Part shown: positions 36,279-44,905 of the stretch, one piece after another
Position numbering within the stretch: the first letter of the stretch is position 1
How the letters are laid out: each line of letters opens with the position of its first letter
Assembly: GCA_016720465.1 (NCBI GenBank)
Contig: JADKKO010000001.1
Span: 806,001 to 870,000, forward strand
Direction: 5' to 3'
DNA from: Holophagaceae bacterium
GTDB taxonomy: Bacteria; Acidobacteriota; Holophagae; Holophagales; Holophagaceae
DNA: 64,000 nt
Notes under the pieces: generated by a model
The model's input: the letters and a program-made list of their open reading frames with translations, nothing else
Told to the model about the DNA's origin: nothing
Database searches by the model: none
Position numbers and translations under genes: made by a program

Positions 36279-36491
36279 ATGGCAGCCATTTCTTGCACCC
36301 ATTGCGGCGCGGATCTCACCGCCCCCCAAAGCGTCCGCATCGCGGAGTACCATTTCGGCCGCCTGGAGAAAGTGGATCAGGAACCGCTGGCTGGACCTGG
36401 ATTCAAGTACCATTTCGAGCAGCCGGACACCTTCACCATCCTGTGCAATTCGTGCAAGCGCCTCGTCAGGACCCTGCCCATCCGCCGGTAA
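36279..36491 (+). CDS. Small zinc-ribbon-like protein, 70 aa
   Basis: This 70-residue protein has two Cys pairs, CTHCG near the N-terminus and CNSCKR near the C-terminus, likely binding one zinc. The sequence between them is not recognised (VRIAEYHFGRLEKVDQEPL). An AGGAG ribosome binding site precedes the ATG. A strong bidirectional terminator follows. Role unknown; small zinc ribbons often act in protein or nucleic-acid contacts. Confidence 0.75.
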   Translation: MAAISCTHCGADLTAPQSVRIAEYHFGRLEKVDQEPLAGPGFKYHFEQPDTFTILCNSCKRLVRTLPIRR

Positions 36492-36504
36492 TGTTTTCCT
36501 GCAA

Positions 36505-36540
36505 CAACCAAAAGGGCCCCGTTCGGGGCCCTTTTGGTTG
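36505..36540. terminator. Bidirectional intrinsic terminator
   Basis: A perfect 16-base stem (CAACCAAAAGGGCCCC and its inverse complement) with a GTTC loop lies between the convergent zinc-ribbon gene and pilQ. The A-rich and T-rich ends of the stem supply a U tract in both directions, so it should end transcription of both operons. Confidence 0.92.
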
Positions 36541-36551
36541 AGTGGATCCAA

Positions 36552-38789
36552 TCAGTTCTTGATGATTCTAGGTGTGATGAAGATCAGCAGCTCCGCATTG
36601 CTTTCGGAGGTGGTCTTGTTCCTGAACAGCCACCCGAGGAGGGGGAGCTTGGAGAGGAAAGGGACGCCTGCGCTGCCGTTGCTGGTGCTGTTGGTGTAGA
36701 CGCCGCCGAGGATCGCGGTCCCGCCATCCCTGACCAGCACGGTCGTATTGATGGATTTGCGCAGGATGGTGGGCGACCCCTGGACCGTGCGGCTGAAATC
36801 GGCCTCGGATTTCTCGATCTTGAGATCCATGAGGATGGTGCCGTCATTGGTGATCTGAGGCGTCACGTCCAGTTCCAGGTTCGCATCGACGAAGGCCACG
36901 GTGATGGCGCCGCCGGCTGCTCCGCCTTGCTGGCTGGGATACGGGATTTTCTGGCCCGCCAGGATCTTGGCCGCCTTGTTGTTCTGGGTGACCAGTTTCG
37001 GCTGGGAGACGATCTTGACTTTGCCTTCCTTCTCGAGGGCCTGGAGGATGAAGTTGATGCTGATCCGGTTGCTCAGGAAGGAAACCCAGTACTCCGCAGC
37101 GGCGCCCGGGATGCTGGTGATGCCGTCCTTGCCTGGCGCGAAGCCCAGCGTGACGTCATTCTGGCCGGCCCCGGGCCGGTTGTTGATGGAGTTCCAGGAA
37201 GGGCCGTTGCTGGTGACCCAAGGAGCCGCGGCCCCGCCGATGGTGAGATCAGCGCCGCCGCCATTGGTGGTGGGCCATTTCACGCCGAAGGCTTTGTCGA
37301 AGTTGCCGCTCGCCTCGACGACGCGCGCCGAGATTTCCACCTGCTGGATCTGGACATCCAGCTGAGCGATCAGGTCATCGACCAGCGGAAGATTGCGGGG
37401 CAGATCCGTGATGATCAGGGTGTTGGTCCGCTCATCGCTGATGATATTGCCGCGCTTGGTCACGACCTTTTCGAGAATGGCTTTGACGTCTCCCACCTTT
37501 GCGTAGGAAAGCGGACGCGTGACGCTCTGGAGGTCGCCCGCGAGGGCTTTCGCCTCGTCGAGGGCCTTGCGGTCGTTCTCCTCCTTCTGGAGTTTGTCCA
37601 CCCTGGCGACGCGCAGCACGCCATGGTTGATTTCCTTGCCGAGGCCCGCATTCTTCAAAATCATGTCAAGGACGAGGTCCGCCGGGGTATCCGTGAATTT
37701 GAAGTTGTAGGTGCCCTGGACATCCTGGTCCATGATCAGGTTCAAGTGCATGCTGTCGGCGATGATGCGGAGGAATGTGCCCAGGTCGGCGCTAGGAATA
37801 TCGATGGTGATGGGGGCGCCCACGTATCTGGCTTCCTGTTCGCCCAGCGTCCGGCCCGCCTGCTGGCCGTAATTGGAATTCCCAAGATTCCCCTTGCCAG
37901 GTGCCTTGGATTCCTGGGGCTGAGGCCCCAATGAGGAAGGCATCAGTGCCGAAGCCGTGATGACCGGAAGGAGGCGATAGGGAGCGCCCACCGAAGGCAC
38001 CGGAGCCGTGGGTTGCACTGCCAGTGCGGCAGGCGCCTTCACGGGTTCGATGAGGACGTTGGATTGGGCTTCCTTGGGGGCTTCGGCTGGAGCCGCCACA
38101 GCAGGCTCAGGGGAAACTGCCGGTGGGGGCGGGGGTGTTGGCGGAGCCGCAACCTCGGCAACCGGTGTCGCAGGACTTCCCGCAACAGGTTCCACAGGGC
38201 TGGCGATGATTTCCGTTGGAACCGGAACCACAGGCGTAGGCCTGATTGATTCCGCGACCGTCATTTGTTCGGCCGGCACCTGGACGGCCGGGGCGGCTGG
38301 CGCAAGCGCGGGGGAGGATACCGCAAACCTGGCCTGGACCGCGCCACTGCCAGGCAGAAGCACCAGATCGATGCCATCGGCCTGCTTGGAGACAGTGACT
38401 TGCGTGCCGGGAACAACCTCCAGCACGAGCCTGGTCACCGGCTCCGGGGAAACGGCGAACTGGGCGACCCTGTATTTCAGGATCAATGGATGCGCAAGGG
38501 CGGCCAAATCCTTTTTGGAGAGCTGATTGCCACGGTTCACGCCGGGCAGGTCCACCACAACCCTGTAAGGGGAGGACAGCACCTGGAGGCGCGGAGCAGC
38601 CGTGAAACCTGGGATTTCGATTTGAAGCCGTGCACCGGAGCTATCCACTGGCATGAGGAATGCCTTTTGGAGGGTCACCGACCGCGGGGCTGCTTCAGTC
38701 TCTGGGGGAGCCGCCGTGAGGGAACCGTTTGGCACCCCCGCCAGCACCACGCCCCCCGCAACCAGCAAGGAACACAGGCGAGCATTCAT
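36552..38789 (-). CDS. pilQ: Type IV pilus secretin PilQ
   Basis: This outer-membrane channel lets the pilus exit the cell. The 745-residue precursor has a signal peptide (LCSLLVAGGVVLAGVP), an N-terminal AMIN domain (about 40-130; LQIEIPGFTAAPRLQVLSSPYRVVVDLPG), a long Pro/Ala/Val-rich linker (about 155-285), a secretin short domain (ITIDIPSADLGTFLRIIADSM), N-type repeats (SYAKVGDVKAILEKVVTKRGNIISDERTNTLIITDLP region) and the C-terminal secretin barrel ending GGTAILGGVYTNS, VPFLSKLPLLGWLFRN and LLIFITPRII. It is the last of five pil genes, coupled to pilP by ATGA, and ends at a strong terminator. Confidence 0.97.
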   Translation of the reverse strand: MNARLCSLLVAGGVVLAGVPNGSLTAAPPETEAAPRSVTLQKAFLMPVDSSGARLQIEIPGFTAAPRLQVLSSPYRVVVDLPGVNRGNQLSKKDLAALAHPLILKYRVAQFAVSPEPVTRLVLEVVPGTQVTVSKQADGIDLVLLPGSGAVQARFAVSSPALAPAAPAVQVPAEQMTVAESIRPTPVVPVPTEIIASPVEPVAGSPATPVAEVAAPPTPPPPPAVSPEPAVAAPAEAPKEAQSNVLIEPVKAPAALAVQPTAPVPSVGAPYRLLPVITASALMPSSLGPQPQESKAPGKGNLGNSNYGQQAGRTLGEQEARYVGAPITIDIPSADLGTFLRIIADSMHLNLIMDQDVQGTYNFKFTDTPADLVLDMILKNAGLGKEINHGVLRVARVDKLQKEENDRKALDEAKALAGDLQSVTRPLSYAKVGDVKAILEKVVTKRGNIISDERTNTLIITDLPRNLPLVDDLIAQLDVQIQQVEISARVVEASGNFDKAFGVKWPTTNGGGADLTIGGAAAPWVTSNGPSWNSINNRPGAGQNDVTLGFAPGKDGITSIPGAAAEYWVSFLSNRISINFILQALEKEGKVKIVSQPKLVTQNNKAAKILAGQKIPYPSQQGGAAGGAITVAFVDANLELDVTPQITNDGTILMDLKIEKSEADFSRTVQGSPTILRKSINTTVLVRDGGTAILGGVYTNSTSNGSAGVPFLSKLPLLGWLFRNKTTSESNAELLIFITPRIIKN

Positions 38790-39289
38790 CGTTTACCCTC
38801 CTCGCGTTTAAAAGTCTTAGTGATCGTCTTGTATTGAGTCTTGACGGTTGAATTTGGATCCCACTGGTGGAAAGTGACCGCCTTGTCATCCACGCTCACA
38901 ATCTCGCCATCCCTGAATTTGTATCCCGATGGGAGGAAACGGACATTTCCCCGACTATCTGTAACAACAGCAAAAAACTTGCCTTCCCTTTTAATGATGC
39001 CTTTCACCGCGATGTCATCGACCATGTCGCCGCGTTTAGCTGGCTCGGCATCGGACGGCGCGGAGAAGGGATCACGGTTGATCGTCGGACGATAGGGGAT
39101 TGCTTTCCGCGCAATGAGATCTTCAGGGGTAGGCTGGCTCTCCGCATTGCCGCCTGTTTCCGCGGGGTTCGCGGCTGGCGCCGTCTCGCCTGGTTTCGCG
39201 CTCGATTTCTGGGCCTGTCCCCATAGGCCAAGAACGAGGGTCGAAGCCAGTAAATGAAGCGCGAGGTGGTTGATTCTTGGCCGGTTCAT
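38786..39289 (-). CDS. pilP: Type IV pilus assembly lipoprotein-like PilP
   Basis: PilP links the inner-membrane PilNO complex to the secretin PilQ. From the ATG at 39289 (GGAG nine bases before it) it has 167 residues: a signal peptide (LALHLLASTLVLGLWGQA), an Ala/Pro/Glu-rich linker, and the PilP beta-domain (about 85-165; DIAVKGIIKREGKFFAVVTDSRGNVRFLPSGYKFRDGEIVSVDD region). No lipobox Cys is seen, unlike many PilP proteins. A GTG at 39307 overlapping the pilO stop is an alternative start. Confidence 0.9.
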   Translation of the reverse strand: MNRPRINHLALHLLASTLVLGLWGQAQKSSAKPGETAPAANPAETGGNAESQPTPEDLIARKAIPYRPTINRDPFSAPSDAEPAKRGDMVDDIAVKGIIKREGKFFAVVTDSRGNVRFLPSGYKFRDGEIVSVDDKAVTFHQWDPNSTVKTQYKTITKTFKREEGKR

Positions 39290-39303
39290 GGTTGGATGCT
39301 CCG

Positions 39304-39882
39304 TCACTTCTTCTTGGTCTCTGCGCCGATATCCGCAGGGGCCTGGGCAGGGTTATAGACGAAGGCACTGATCCGGCAGGTGGCGGTTGCCGGGAACACG
39401 GATTTTGCATCGGCTCTCTTGAACTGGATATTGGTCATATTGATGATCTTTTCATAACCGGAGATCAAGGAGGCGAATTGTCCGAAGGAATGGTATCCAA
39501 CCCGGAAATCGAACTTCACAGGATATTCGGTGTAGTAGGTGGTTTTGATCGGGGGTTCCAGGGAGAAAGAACTCTGGTCGATACCGGCGTTGTCCGCAAG
39601 CTTCTTCATGCGGATGGGCATCTCCCCGCGATCCTGCTCCGAAGGCATCACCTTGATGAGTTCGTCGAGCCGTTTTTCCGTCTTGGTGACTTCATCTTTG
39701 AGCTTTTCGTAGTTCGCTTTCAGCTGGAAGCCTTTGTCCACTTCCTTCTGGAGGCTGTCGATGCTGGCCTGGATGCTGACGAGCTCATCCCGCTTGCCGC
39801 CAAGGACAAAATAAATGACGATGCTCAATACAATGCCCGCCAAGGCACCCAGGAGGATCTGATTTCGGAGCTGGGTATTCAT
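39304..39882 (-). CDS. pilO: Type IV pilus inner-membrane protein PilO
   Basis: This is a bitopic protein of the alignment complex. The 192 residues have a single N-terminal membrane helix (LLGALAGIVLSIVIYFVLG), a coiled coil (about 35-75; IDSLQKEVDKGFQLKANYEKLKDEVTKTEKRLDELI region) and a ferredoxin-like C-terminal domain containing PVKFDFRVGYHSFGQFASLISGYEKIINM. Order and spacing in pilMNOPQ confirm the identity. It is 8 bases after pilN. Confidence 0.94.
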   Translation of the reverse strand: MNTQLRNQILLGALAGIVLSIVIYFVLGGKRDELVSIQASIDSLQKEVDKGFQLKANYEKLKDEVTKTEKRLDELIKVMPSEQDRGEMPIRMKKLADNAGIDQSSFSLEPPIKTTYYTEYPVKFDFRVGYHSFGQFASLISGYEKIINMTNIQFKRADAKSVFPATATCRISAFVYNPAQAPADIGAETKKK

Positions 39883-39890
39883 CGCTTACC

Positions 39891-40481
39891 TCAGGCCGGG
39901 TTCTGGAGATCAAAGGAGATGGAGAAGGAGATCGTGTTTCCCTGCTTGCCCGCGCCGGGGTAGTTCACGTTCTTGAACCACCGCGTGCGGCTCTGTATCC
40001 GGTTATAGAAAAGCACAACGGCTTCGAAGGTCCGGGCTTCGCCGCGGATCGTGATGTTCATGCCGTTCTGCGTGACCGCGCTGAACCATACGTCATCGGG
40101 AAGGCTGTTGGCCAATTCCTCCATGAAATGGACTGGCAGCTCCTGGTTCTTCTTGAGGTTCAGCATGACCTCTTCTTTTTTCTGGAGAACTTCCTTCTGA
40201 TCCCGGAACTTCTTTTCCAGGTCGATGTATTTCTTCAGTTCTTCCACTTGCTTGGCGAGTTGATCGCGCTTCTGGTTCGATCGGTCGATCTCATTGTTGA
40301 GCCAGATGTAATAGACGCCGCCGATCGCCGAGAAAAGCAGCACGAACAGGATTCCGGCGATGGGAAGGGTGGACCTGCCGGCGCCTTCATCCTGCGCGTA
40401 GACCTGCATGGGCTCGGCTTTATCGAGTTTCTTGCCGGGGCCTTGAGAGAGCGCGTCTCCGAGGAGGTTGATCCTGATCAT
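39891..40481 (-). CDS. pilN: Type IV pilus inner-membrane protein PilN
   Basis: The short cytoplasmic N-terminus carries the PilM-binding motif MIRINLLGD, which also fixes the start at 40481. One membrane helix follows (LPIAGILFVLLFSAIGGVYYIWL, about 48-70), then a coiled coil and the periplasmic domain (LANSLPDDVWFSAVTQNGMNITIRGEART). It has 196 residues. It overlaps the pilM stop by four bases. It forms a heterodimer with PilO. Confidence 0.95.
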   Translation of the reverse strand: MIRINLLGDALSQGPGKKLDKAEPMQVYAQDEGAGRSTLPIAGILFVLLFSAIGGVYYIWLNNEIDRSNQKRDQLAKQVEELKKYIDLEKKFRDQKEVLQKKEEVMLNLKKNQELPVHFMEELANSLPDDVWFSAVTQNGMNITIRGEARTFEAVVLFYNRIQSRTRWFKNVNYPGAGKQGNTISFSISFDLQNPA

Positions 40482-41560
40482 CGGTCCCCCACTTGGCGCA
40501 GAGCCAGGCCCACGGCCACTGCAGCCGCACATCCAATCTCCCGGGCGGCGGCCGGGTCGACGCTTCGGTCATCCAGCTCAATGAGTAAAAAGGGATTCAT
40601 GCGGTCCACCGACACGCGAAGGCGGTCGCCCAGCACATCCGTGAGGCCCGTGACCTTCGCGCTGCCACCGGCCAGAAGCACACGGTCCAGCCGGTCGATC
40701 TTGAAACTGGAACGGAAGAAATCAATGGTGCGGCTGAGCTCGTCCGTGAAGGCGTCAGCGATGGCAGCCAAGGAAGGCGCGACCTCTTCGGGACTGCGGC
40801 CTTCAGCGGATCTTCCCTGCTTCAGGGCTTCGGCGCCTTCCCGATTCACGCCCCAATCTTCCATGAGCTTGTCGGTGAAGCGGTTCCCACCCCAGGCGAT
40901 ATCGCGCCAGAAGACCGATTTGTTGCCGACAAGCATCGTGAGGTTCGAGAAATTGGCCCCAATGTTGACCAGGGCGACGACTTCGTCATTGCCCCCGGCA
41001 GCGGTATTGATCTCGTAGGCATTCTGAAGCGCGAACACGTCCACATCCACGACCGAGGGCCTGGCCCCCGCCTGGGCGACGCAAGAGATATAGGCCTCGA
41101 GCTTGTCCTTGCGGCAAGCCACCAGGACCACATCCATGTTCCCTTCGGCGGCGCGCTCGTCCAGGACTGCGTAGTCCAGGGCGTAGGAATCCAGTCCCTG
41201 GCCGGCGGGGAAGAAGCTTTCGGCCTCCCACCGGACAGATTCCGCAAGTTCCGCGGGGCTCATCAGCGGGAAAGTCACTTTTTTGACCATCACCTGCTGA
41301 CCTGAAACAGAAATGGCCACATCCCTCGATTTAATTTTCTGTTCGGCCAAGACCTGCCTAATGGCGGATGCGACGGCGTTGCTGTCCATGATGTCGCCAT
41401 CCACGATGGCGTCCGTCGGAATGGAGGCCATGCCCAGCTTTTGCAAGCGATAGCGTTGGGCGCTCCCCTTTCCTATAGGTTGGAGTTCGCACACCTTTAC
41501 CGAGCTGGAGCCAATGTCCAGGCCAACGAGCGACTTGCTTTTGCTACCGAAAAGACCCAC
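40478..41560 (-). CDS. pilM: Type IV pilus actin-like protein PilM
   Basis: This is a cytoplasmic actin-fold ATPase that binds the PilN N-terminus. The 360 residues include the nucleotide-binding phosphate-1 loop VGLDIGSSSVKVCEL, the SVSGQQVMVKKVTFPLM region, ALVNIGANFSNLTMLVGN (phosphate-2) and VLLAGGSAKVTGL (adenosine). It is first of the pilMNOPQ operon, starting 66 bases downstream of a PP2C gene. This gap is long enough for its own promoter, but read-through is also possible. Confidence 0.96.
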   Translation of the reverse strand: MGLFGSKSKSLVGLDIGSSSVKVCELQPIGKGSAQRYRLQKLGMASIPTDAIVDGDIMDSNAVASAIRQVLAEQKIKSRDVAISVSGQQVMVKKVTFPLMSPAELAESVRWEAESFFPAGQGLDSYALDYAVLDERAAEGNMDVVLVACRKDKLEAYISCVAQAGARPSVVDVDVFALQNAYEINTAAGGNDEVVALVNIGANFSNLTMLVGNKSVFWRDIAWGGNRFTDKLMEDWGVNREGAEALKQGRSAEGRSPEEVAPSLAAIADAFTDELSRTIDFFRSSFKIDRLDRVLLAGGSAKVTGLTDVLGDRLRVSVDRMNPFLLIELDDRSVDPAAAREIGCAAAVAVGLALRQVGDR

Positions 41561-41626
41561 TGGGAGCCTCGCTTTGATGATGAATGGTTCTAAATAATAA
41601 CGTCCTGGATGGGTACGTCAAGCTTT

Positions 41627-42406
41627 TCAGACAGATGGACCATCCTCATCAGACGAAAACCCGATCAAGATGGCCGTGATGTTGTCTTCTCCTCCGTTTT
41701 CCCTGGCCTTGGCAATTAGACGACTTACAGCATTTTCTAATGATTTTTCAGCCATGGCGATGGACCAGATTTCAGAATCCGTGACCATTCCTGACAATCC
41801 ATCAGAGCAAAGCAAAAGGCGATCCATTTCTTTAAGTTCGAATTCCTGGACTGAAACGTCCAGTTCTCCCCCATTGCCTAAAGCCTGGGTGATGACATTC
41901 CGGAAGGGGTGGACCCGGGCTTCAGCGGGTGTGAGGATTCCGTGGGTGACCTGCTCCGCGACCCATGAATGGTCCTTCGTGATCTGGCGGATGCCCTCGG
42001 GATCCAGGATGTAGGCCCTGGAATCCCCGACATGGGCCAGGGTGGCCCGAACCCCCTGTACGAGGCAGGCGACCACCGTGGATCCCATGGTCTCCCGCTC
42101 GGGGTTATTACGGATATCCTCCACGATGGCTTGGTCCGACAGCAGCAAGGCGACTTTTAGACGATTACCATCGTAATTAAGGGTGACATCGTATTCGAGC
42201 GGCCAGGTGCGGTCCTTCTCCACGGTCTGCTGAACGAATTGGGCGACCCGGTCCACCACGATCTGGCTCGCCACTTCTCCCGCCGCATGCCCGCCTAGAC
42301 CGTCAGCCACCACGAAAAGGCCCAGTTCGGGCTCCGCCCGCATGCTGTCCTCGTTGTGTTTCCTGACACAACCAACGTCTGTGAGTCCTGCAGACACCAG
42401 GCGCAT
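41627..42406 (-). CDS. PP2C-type Ser/Thr protein phosphatase
   Basis: This is a 259-residue Stp1/PrpC-like phosphatase. It shows GLTDVGCVRKHNEDSM, LFVVADGLGGHAAGEVASQ, MGSTVVACLV, LAHVGDSRAYILDPEG, NVITQALGNGGE, LLLCSDGLSGMVTD and a final GGEDNITAILIGF, the complete PP2C set. The ATG at 42406 with GGAG upstream is preferred; a TTG two codons earlier overlaps the stop of the J-domain gene. Its position between a J-domain gene and pilM makes pilus proteins possible targets, by context only. It is distinct from the second PP2C at 34124-35050. Confidence 0.92.
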   Translation of the reverse strand: MRLVSAGLTDVGCVRKHNEDSMRAEPELGLFVVADGLGGHAAGEVASQIVVDRVAQFVQQTVEKDRTWPLEYDVTLNYDGNRLKVALLLSDQAIVEDIRNNPERETMGSTVVACLVQGVRATLAHVGDSRAYILDPEGIRQITKDHSWVAEQVTHGILTPAEARVHPFRNVITQALGNGGELDVSVQEFELKEMDRLLLCSDGLSGMVTDSEIWSIAMAEKSLENAVSRLIAKARENGGEDNITAILIGFSSDEDGPSV

Positions 42407-42408
42407 GG

Positions 42409-43167
42409 TCAACCTCTCCTCAGGATCTTATTGAACAGGGTTTTGGCCTGCTGGCCTAGGTCCTTGAGGTCCTTGATGTCCGGACCCTTGCCCTTTTCTT
42501 CTTTGGTTTGGACTGATGCTAAACCCATCTTTTTCAATAATTTATGATTAGGCGCGATCTCTTGGGCTTTTTGGATGAGCACCGCCGCCCGGGTGTGCAT
42601 CCCCGTGGCCTGATAGTGCTCGGCGAGCCGCAGGATCGTTTCGATATTCTTGGGCTGCAGGTTGTGCGCGGCTTCGTAGCATTTGATCATGGCTCGCAGG
42701 TCGCCCCCCTTGGTTTCGAGGATTTTAGCCTGGAACAAGTGATAGTCCGCCTTGTTAGGATCCTGGCGGATCGCGAATTGGACCAAGCCGAGGGCGCGCT
42801 CCACATCAAGGTTCTGGAACGCCTTCACCCCTTCCTGGAACCAATCCTCTGGAGTCCGTTCCGCCGGACCGGGCCCTCCGCCTGCGCTGGCCGCTGCGGG
42901 AACCGAGGCGCTTTTGGGGGCAGTGGCGTTTTTAAACTCTTCTTCCGCCCAACTCCTCCGCTCGGGGTCCTTCAACACGTTAAAAGCTTCTGAAATGTCC
43001 CGGAACTTTGTTTCAGCCACTTCTTTCTGGGGTCCGGTGAAGCGATCTGGATGCCACATCTTGGCAAGGCGGTGGTAGGACGCCTTGATTTCGTCGGCAG
43101 ATGCGCCTACACGGATTTCAAGAATGTCGAAGGGGTTCATCGTGGTTCCGATTGCTTGCGTCGCCAT
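42409..43167 (-). CDS. J-domain protein with TPR-like tail
   Basis: The N-terminal J domain (about 10-75) carries the HPD motif in LAKMWHPDRFTGPQKE, which would stimulate an Hsp70. A low-complexity linker follows, then TPR-like helices (WFQEGVKAFQNLDVERALGLVQFAIRQDPNKADYHLFQAKI; TILRLAEHYQATGMHTRAAVLIQKAQEIAPNH). At 252 residues it is not DnaJ itself; the Gly/Phe and zinc regions are absent. The start could be 43167 or the internal Met at 43140. It is probably co-transcribed with the downstream PP2C. Confidence 0.85.
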   Translation of the reverse strand: MATQAIGTTMNPFDILEIRVGASADEIKASYHRLAKMWHPDRFTGPQKEVAETKFRDISEAFNVLKDPERRSWAEEEFKNATAPKSASVPAAASAGGGPGPAERTPEDWFQEGVKAFQNLDVERALGLVQFAIRQDPNKADYHLFQAKILETKGGDLRAMIKCYEAAHNLQPKNIETILRLAEHYQATGMHTRAAVLIQKAQEIAPNHKLLKKMGLASVQTKEEKGKGPDIKDLKDLGQQAKTLFNKILRRG

Positions 43168-43387
43168 GCCTGCTTTGAAAGTTAGAGGGTTGAAACCTGG
43201 ATGGTAGCCTAGTTCTCATTGGAAGATAGAGTGCAAACCCGATCATAGCTTCATGCGTGATCAATCTCCAAACCAGATGCAGGCCCCTGCTCCCCATCCC
43301 CGGCCGATCCGCCGATGGTTCAGGGCGCTGGACCCTATCTCCCCGCGGGAATGCAGCCGGTTTCGGGGTTAAAGCGATCCGGAATTG

Positions 43388-44905
43388 ATGGCACACTGGT
43401 TGGCTCGGAGACGCGCATTGGCTGCCACCATCGGGACAGGTTCGTTGGAAATCGTCCGGGATGGACTAAGGGCAGGCGACCTATCCTCAGAGGCCCTGGT
43501 CCGGATCTGTTTGGATAACATCGAACAGCTGGACCCCTGCCTCAACGCCATCCTCTCTACGGATCCGGAGAAGAGCCTCAAGCTCGCGAGGGCCGCGGAC
43601 CTCCGGCTTCGCCAAGGCGAACGGGGGGCCATGCTGGGCATACCGTTTGTATTGAAAGACAACTTTCATTGGACTGGCCTCCCTGTGAGCAATGGCTCCA
43701 GAATCGCCAAGGGCTACATCGCCCCTTACGATGCGACGGTCGTCAAACGGCTGCTGGAGGCGGGAGCTGTTCCCATCGCCAAGGCCAACATGGATGAATT
43801 CGCCATGGGTTCCAGCGGTGAATACAGCGCCTTCGGGCCCAGCCGGAACCCGTGGGACACCAGCCGGGTGCCGGGCGGCTCCAGCAGCGGGTCCATCGTC
43901 AGCGTGGCCGCAGGCTACGCGCCCTTCGCGCTGGGCAGCGATACCGGCGGCTCCGTCCGGCTTCCCGCAGGGTTCTGCAACGTCACGGCTCTGCGGCCCA
44001 CCTACGGCGCGCTCAGCCGGTACGGAGTCACGGCCATGGCCTCCAGTCTGGACCAGCCGGGCCCGGTGGCGAGGTCGGCCGTAGGTGTCGCGGCGGGGTT
44101 CAGCGTAATGGCCGGGCGGGATCCTCTGGATTCCACCAGCGTGGACCTTCCGCACGCCAGCCGGCTGGGCGATCTGAAACCGGCCCCGCTCAAAGGCCTG
44201 CGGGTGGGGGTTCCAAAGGAATATTTCGGCGAAGGCCTCGACCCAACCGTGCGGAGCATCGTCGAAGCCGCCCTGCTGGCGCTGGAGCAAGAAGGCGCCT
44301 CGGTCGTCGAAGTCTCCCTGCCCCACACCTCCTATGCCATCGACACGTACTACCTCATCTGCACCTCCGAAGTGAGCAGCAACATGAGCCGGTTCGACGG
44401 CGTGCGCTACGGTGCTCGCAAGCCATCCGACAGCCTTGGAGGGATGGTGGCCGGAACCCGCGAACTTGGCTTCGGCCCGGAGGTCAAGCGCCGCATCCTG
44501 CTCGGAGCCTTCTGTCTTTCCAAGGGCTACTACGACGCCTTCTACCTCAAGGCCCTGAAAGCCCGCACGCTGATCACCAAGGATTTCACGGACGCCTTCG
44601 GACAGGTGGACATCATCGCAACGCCCGTAAGCCCGGGTGTGGCCTTCCCCATTGGCGACAAGACCCTGGATCCCATGGCCATGTACCTGGCCGACGCCTA
44701 TACGGTGACCACTCCGCTGGCCGCCCTGCCCTGCCTCTCCATGCCAGGCGGCTTTTCCAACGGTCTGCCGGTGGGGGTGCAGCTCATCGGCCCCTCCCTC
44801 TCGGATGTGCGACTGTTGGAAACGGCCCACGCCTTCCAGCAGATCACGAACCACCACCTCCAACCGCCGCCGGTCTTGAACCAAGGAGCCAATCATGGCA
44901 TTTGA
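43388..44905 (+). CDS. gatA: Asp-tRNA(Asn)/Glu-tRNA(Gln) amidotransferase subunit A
   Basis: GatA releases ammonia from glutamine to amidate mischarged tRNA. The 505 residues have the amidase-signature triad with the classic 75/24 spacing: Lys90 (FVLKDNFHW), Ser165 (PGGSSSGS) and Ser189 (GSDTGGSVRLPAG). GatA-specific sequence is seen in MDEFAMGSSGEYSAFGPSRNPWD and in the C-terminal LPGGFSNGLPVGVQLIG-like block. gatB and gatC are not adjacent, so the other subunits would be elsewhere. Its end overlaps the next gene by 11 bases. Confidence 0.92.
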   Translation: MAHWLARRRALAATIGTGSLEIVRDGLRAGDLSSEALVRICLDNIEQLDPCLNAILSTDPEKSLKLARAADLRLRQGERGAMLGIPFVLKDNFHWTGLPVSNGSRIAKGYIAPYDATVVKRLLEAGAVPIAKANMDEFAMGSSGEYSAFGPSRNPWDTSRVPGGSSSGSIVSVAAGYAPFALGSDTGGSVRLPAGFCNVTALRPTYGALSRYGVTAMASSLDQPGPVARSAVGVAAGFSVMAGRDPLDSTSVDLPHASRLGDLKPAPLKGLRVGVPKEYFGEGLDPTVRSIVEAALLALEQEGASVVEVSLPHTSYAIDTYYLICTSEVSSNMSRFDGVRYGARKPSDSLGGMVAGTRELGFGPEVKRRILLGAFCLSKGYYDAFYLKALKARTLITKDFTDAFGQVDIIATPVSPGVAFPIGDKTLDPMAMYLADAYTVTTPLAALPCLSMPGGFSNGLPVGVQLIGPSLSDVRLLETAHAFQQITNHHLQPPPVLNQGANHGI

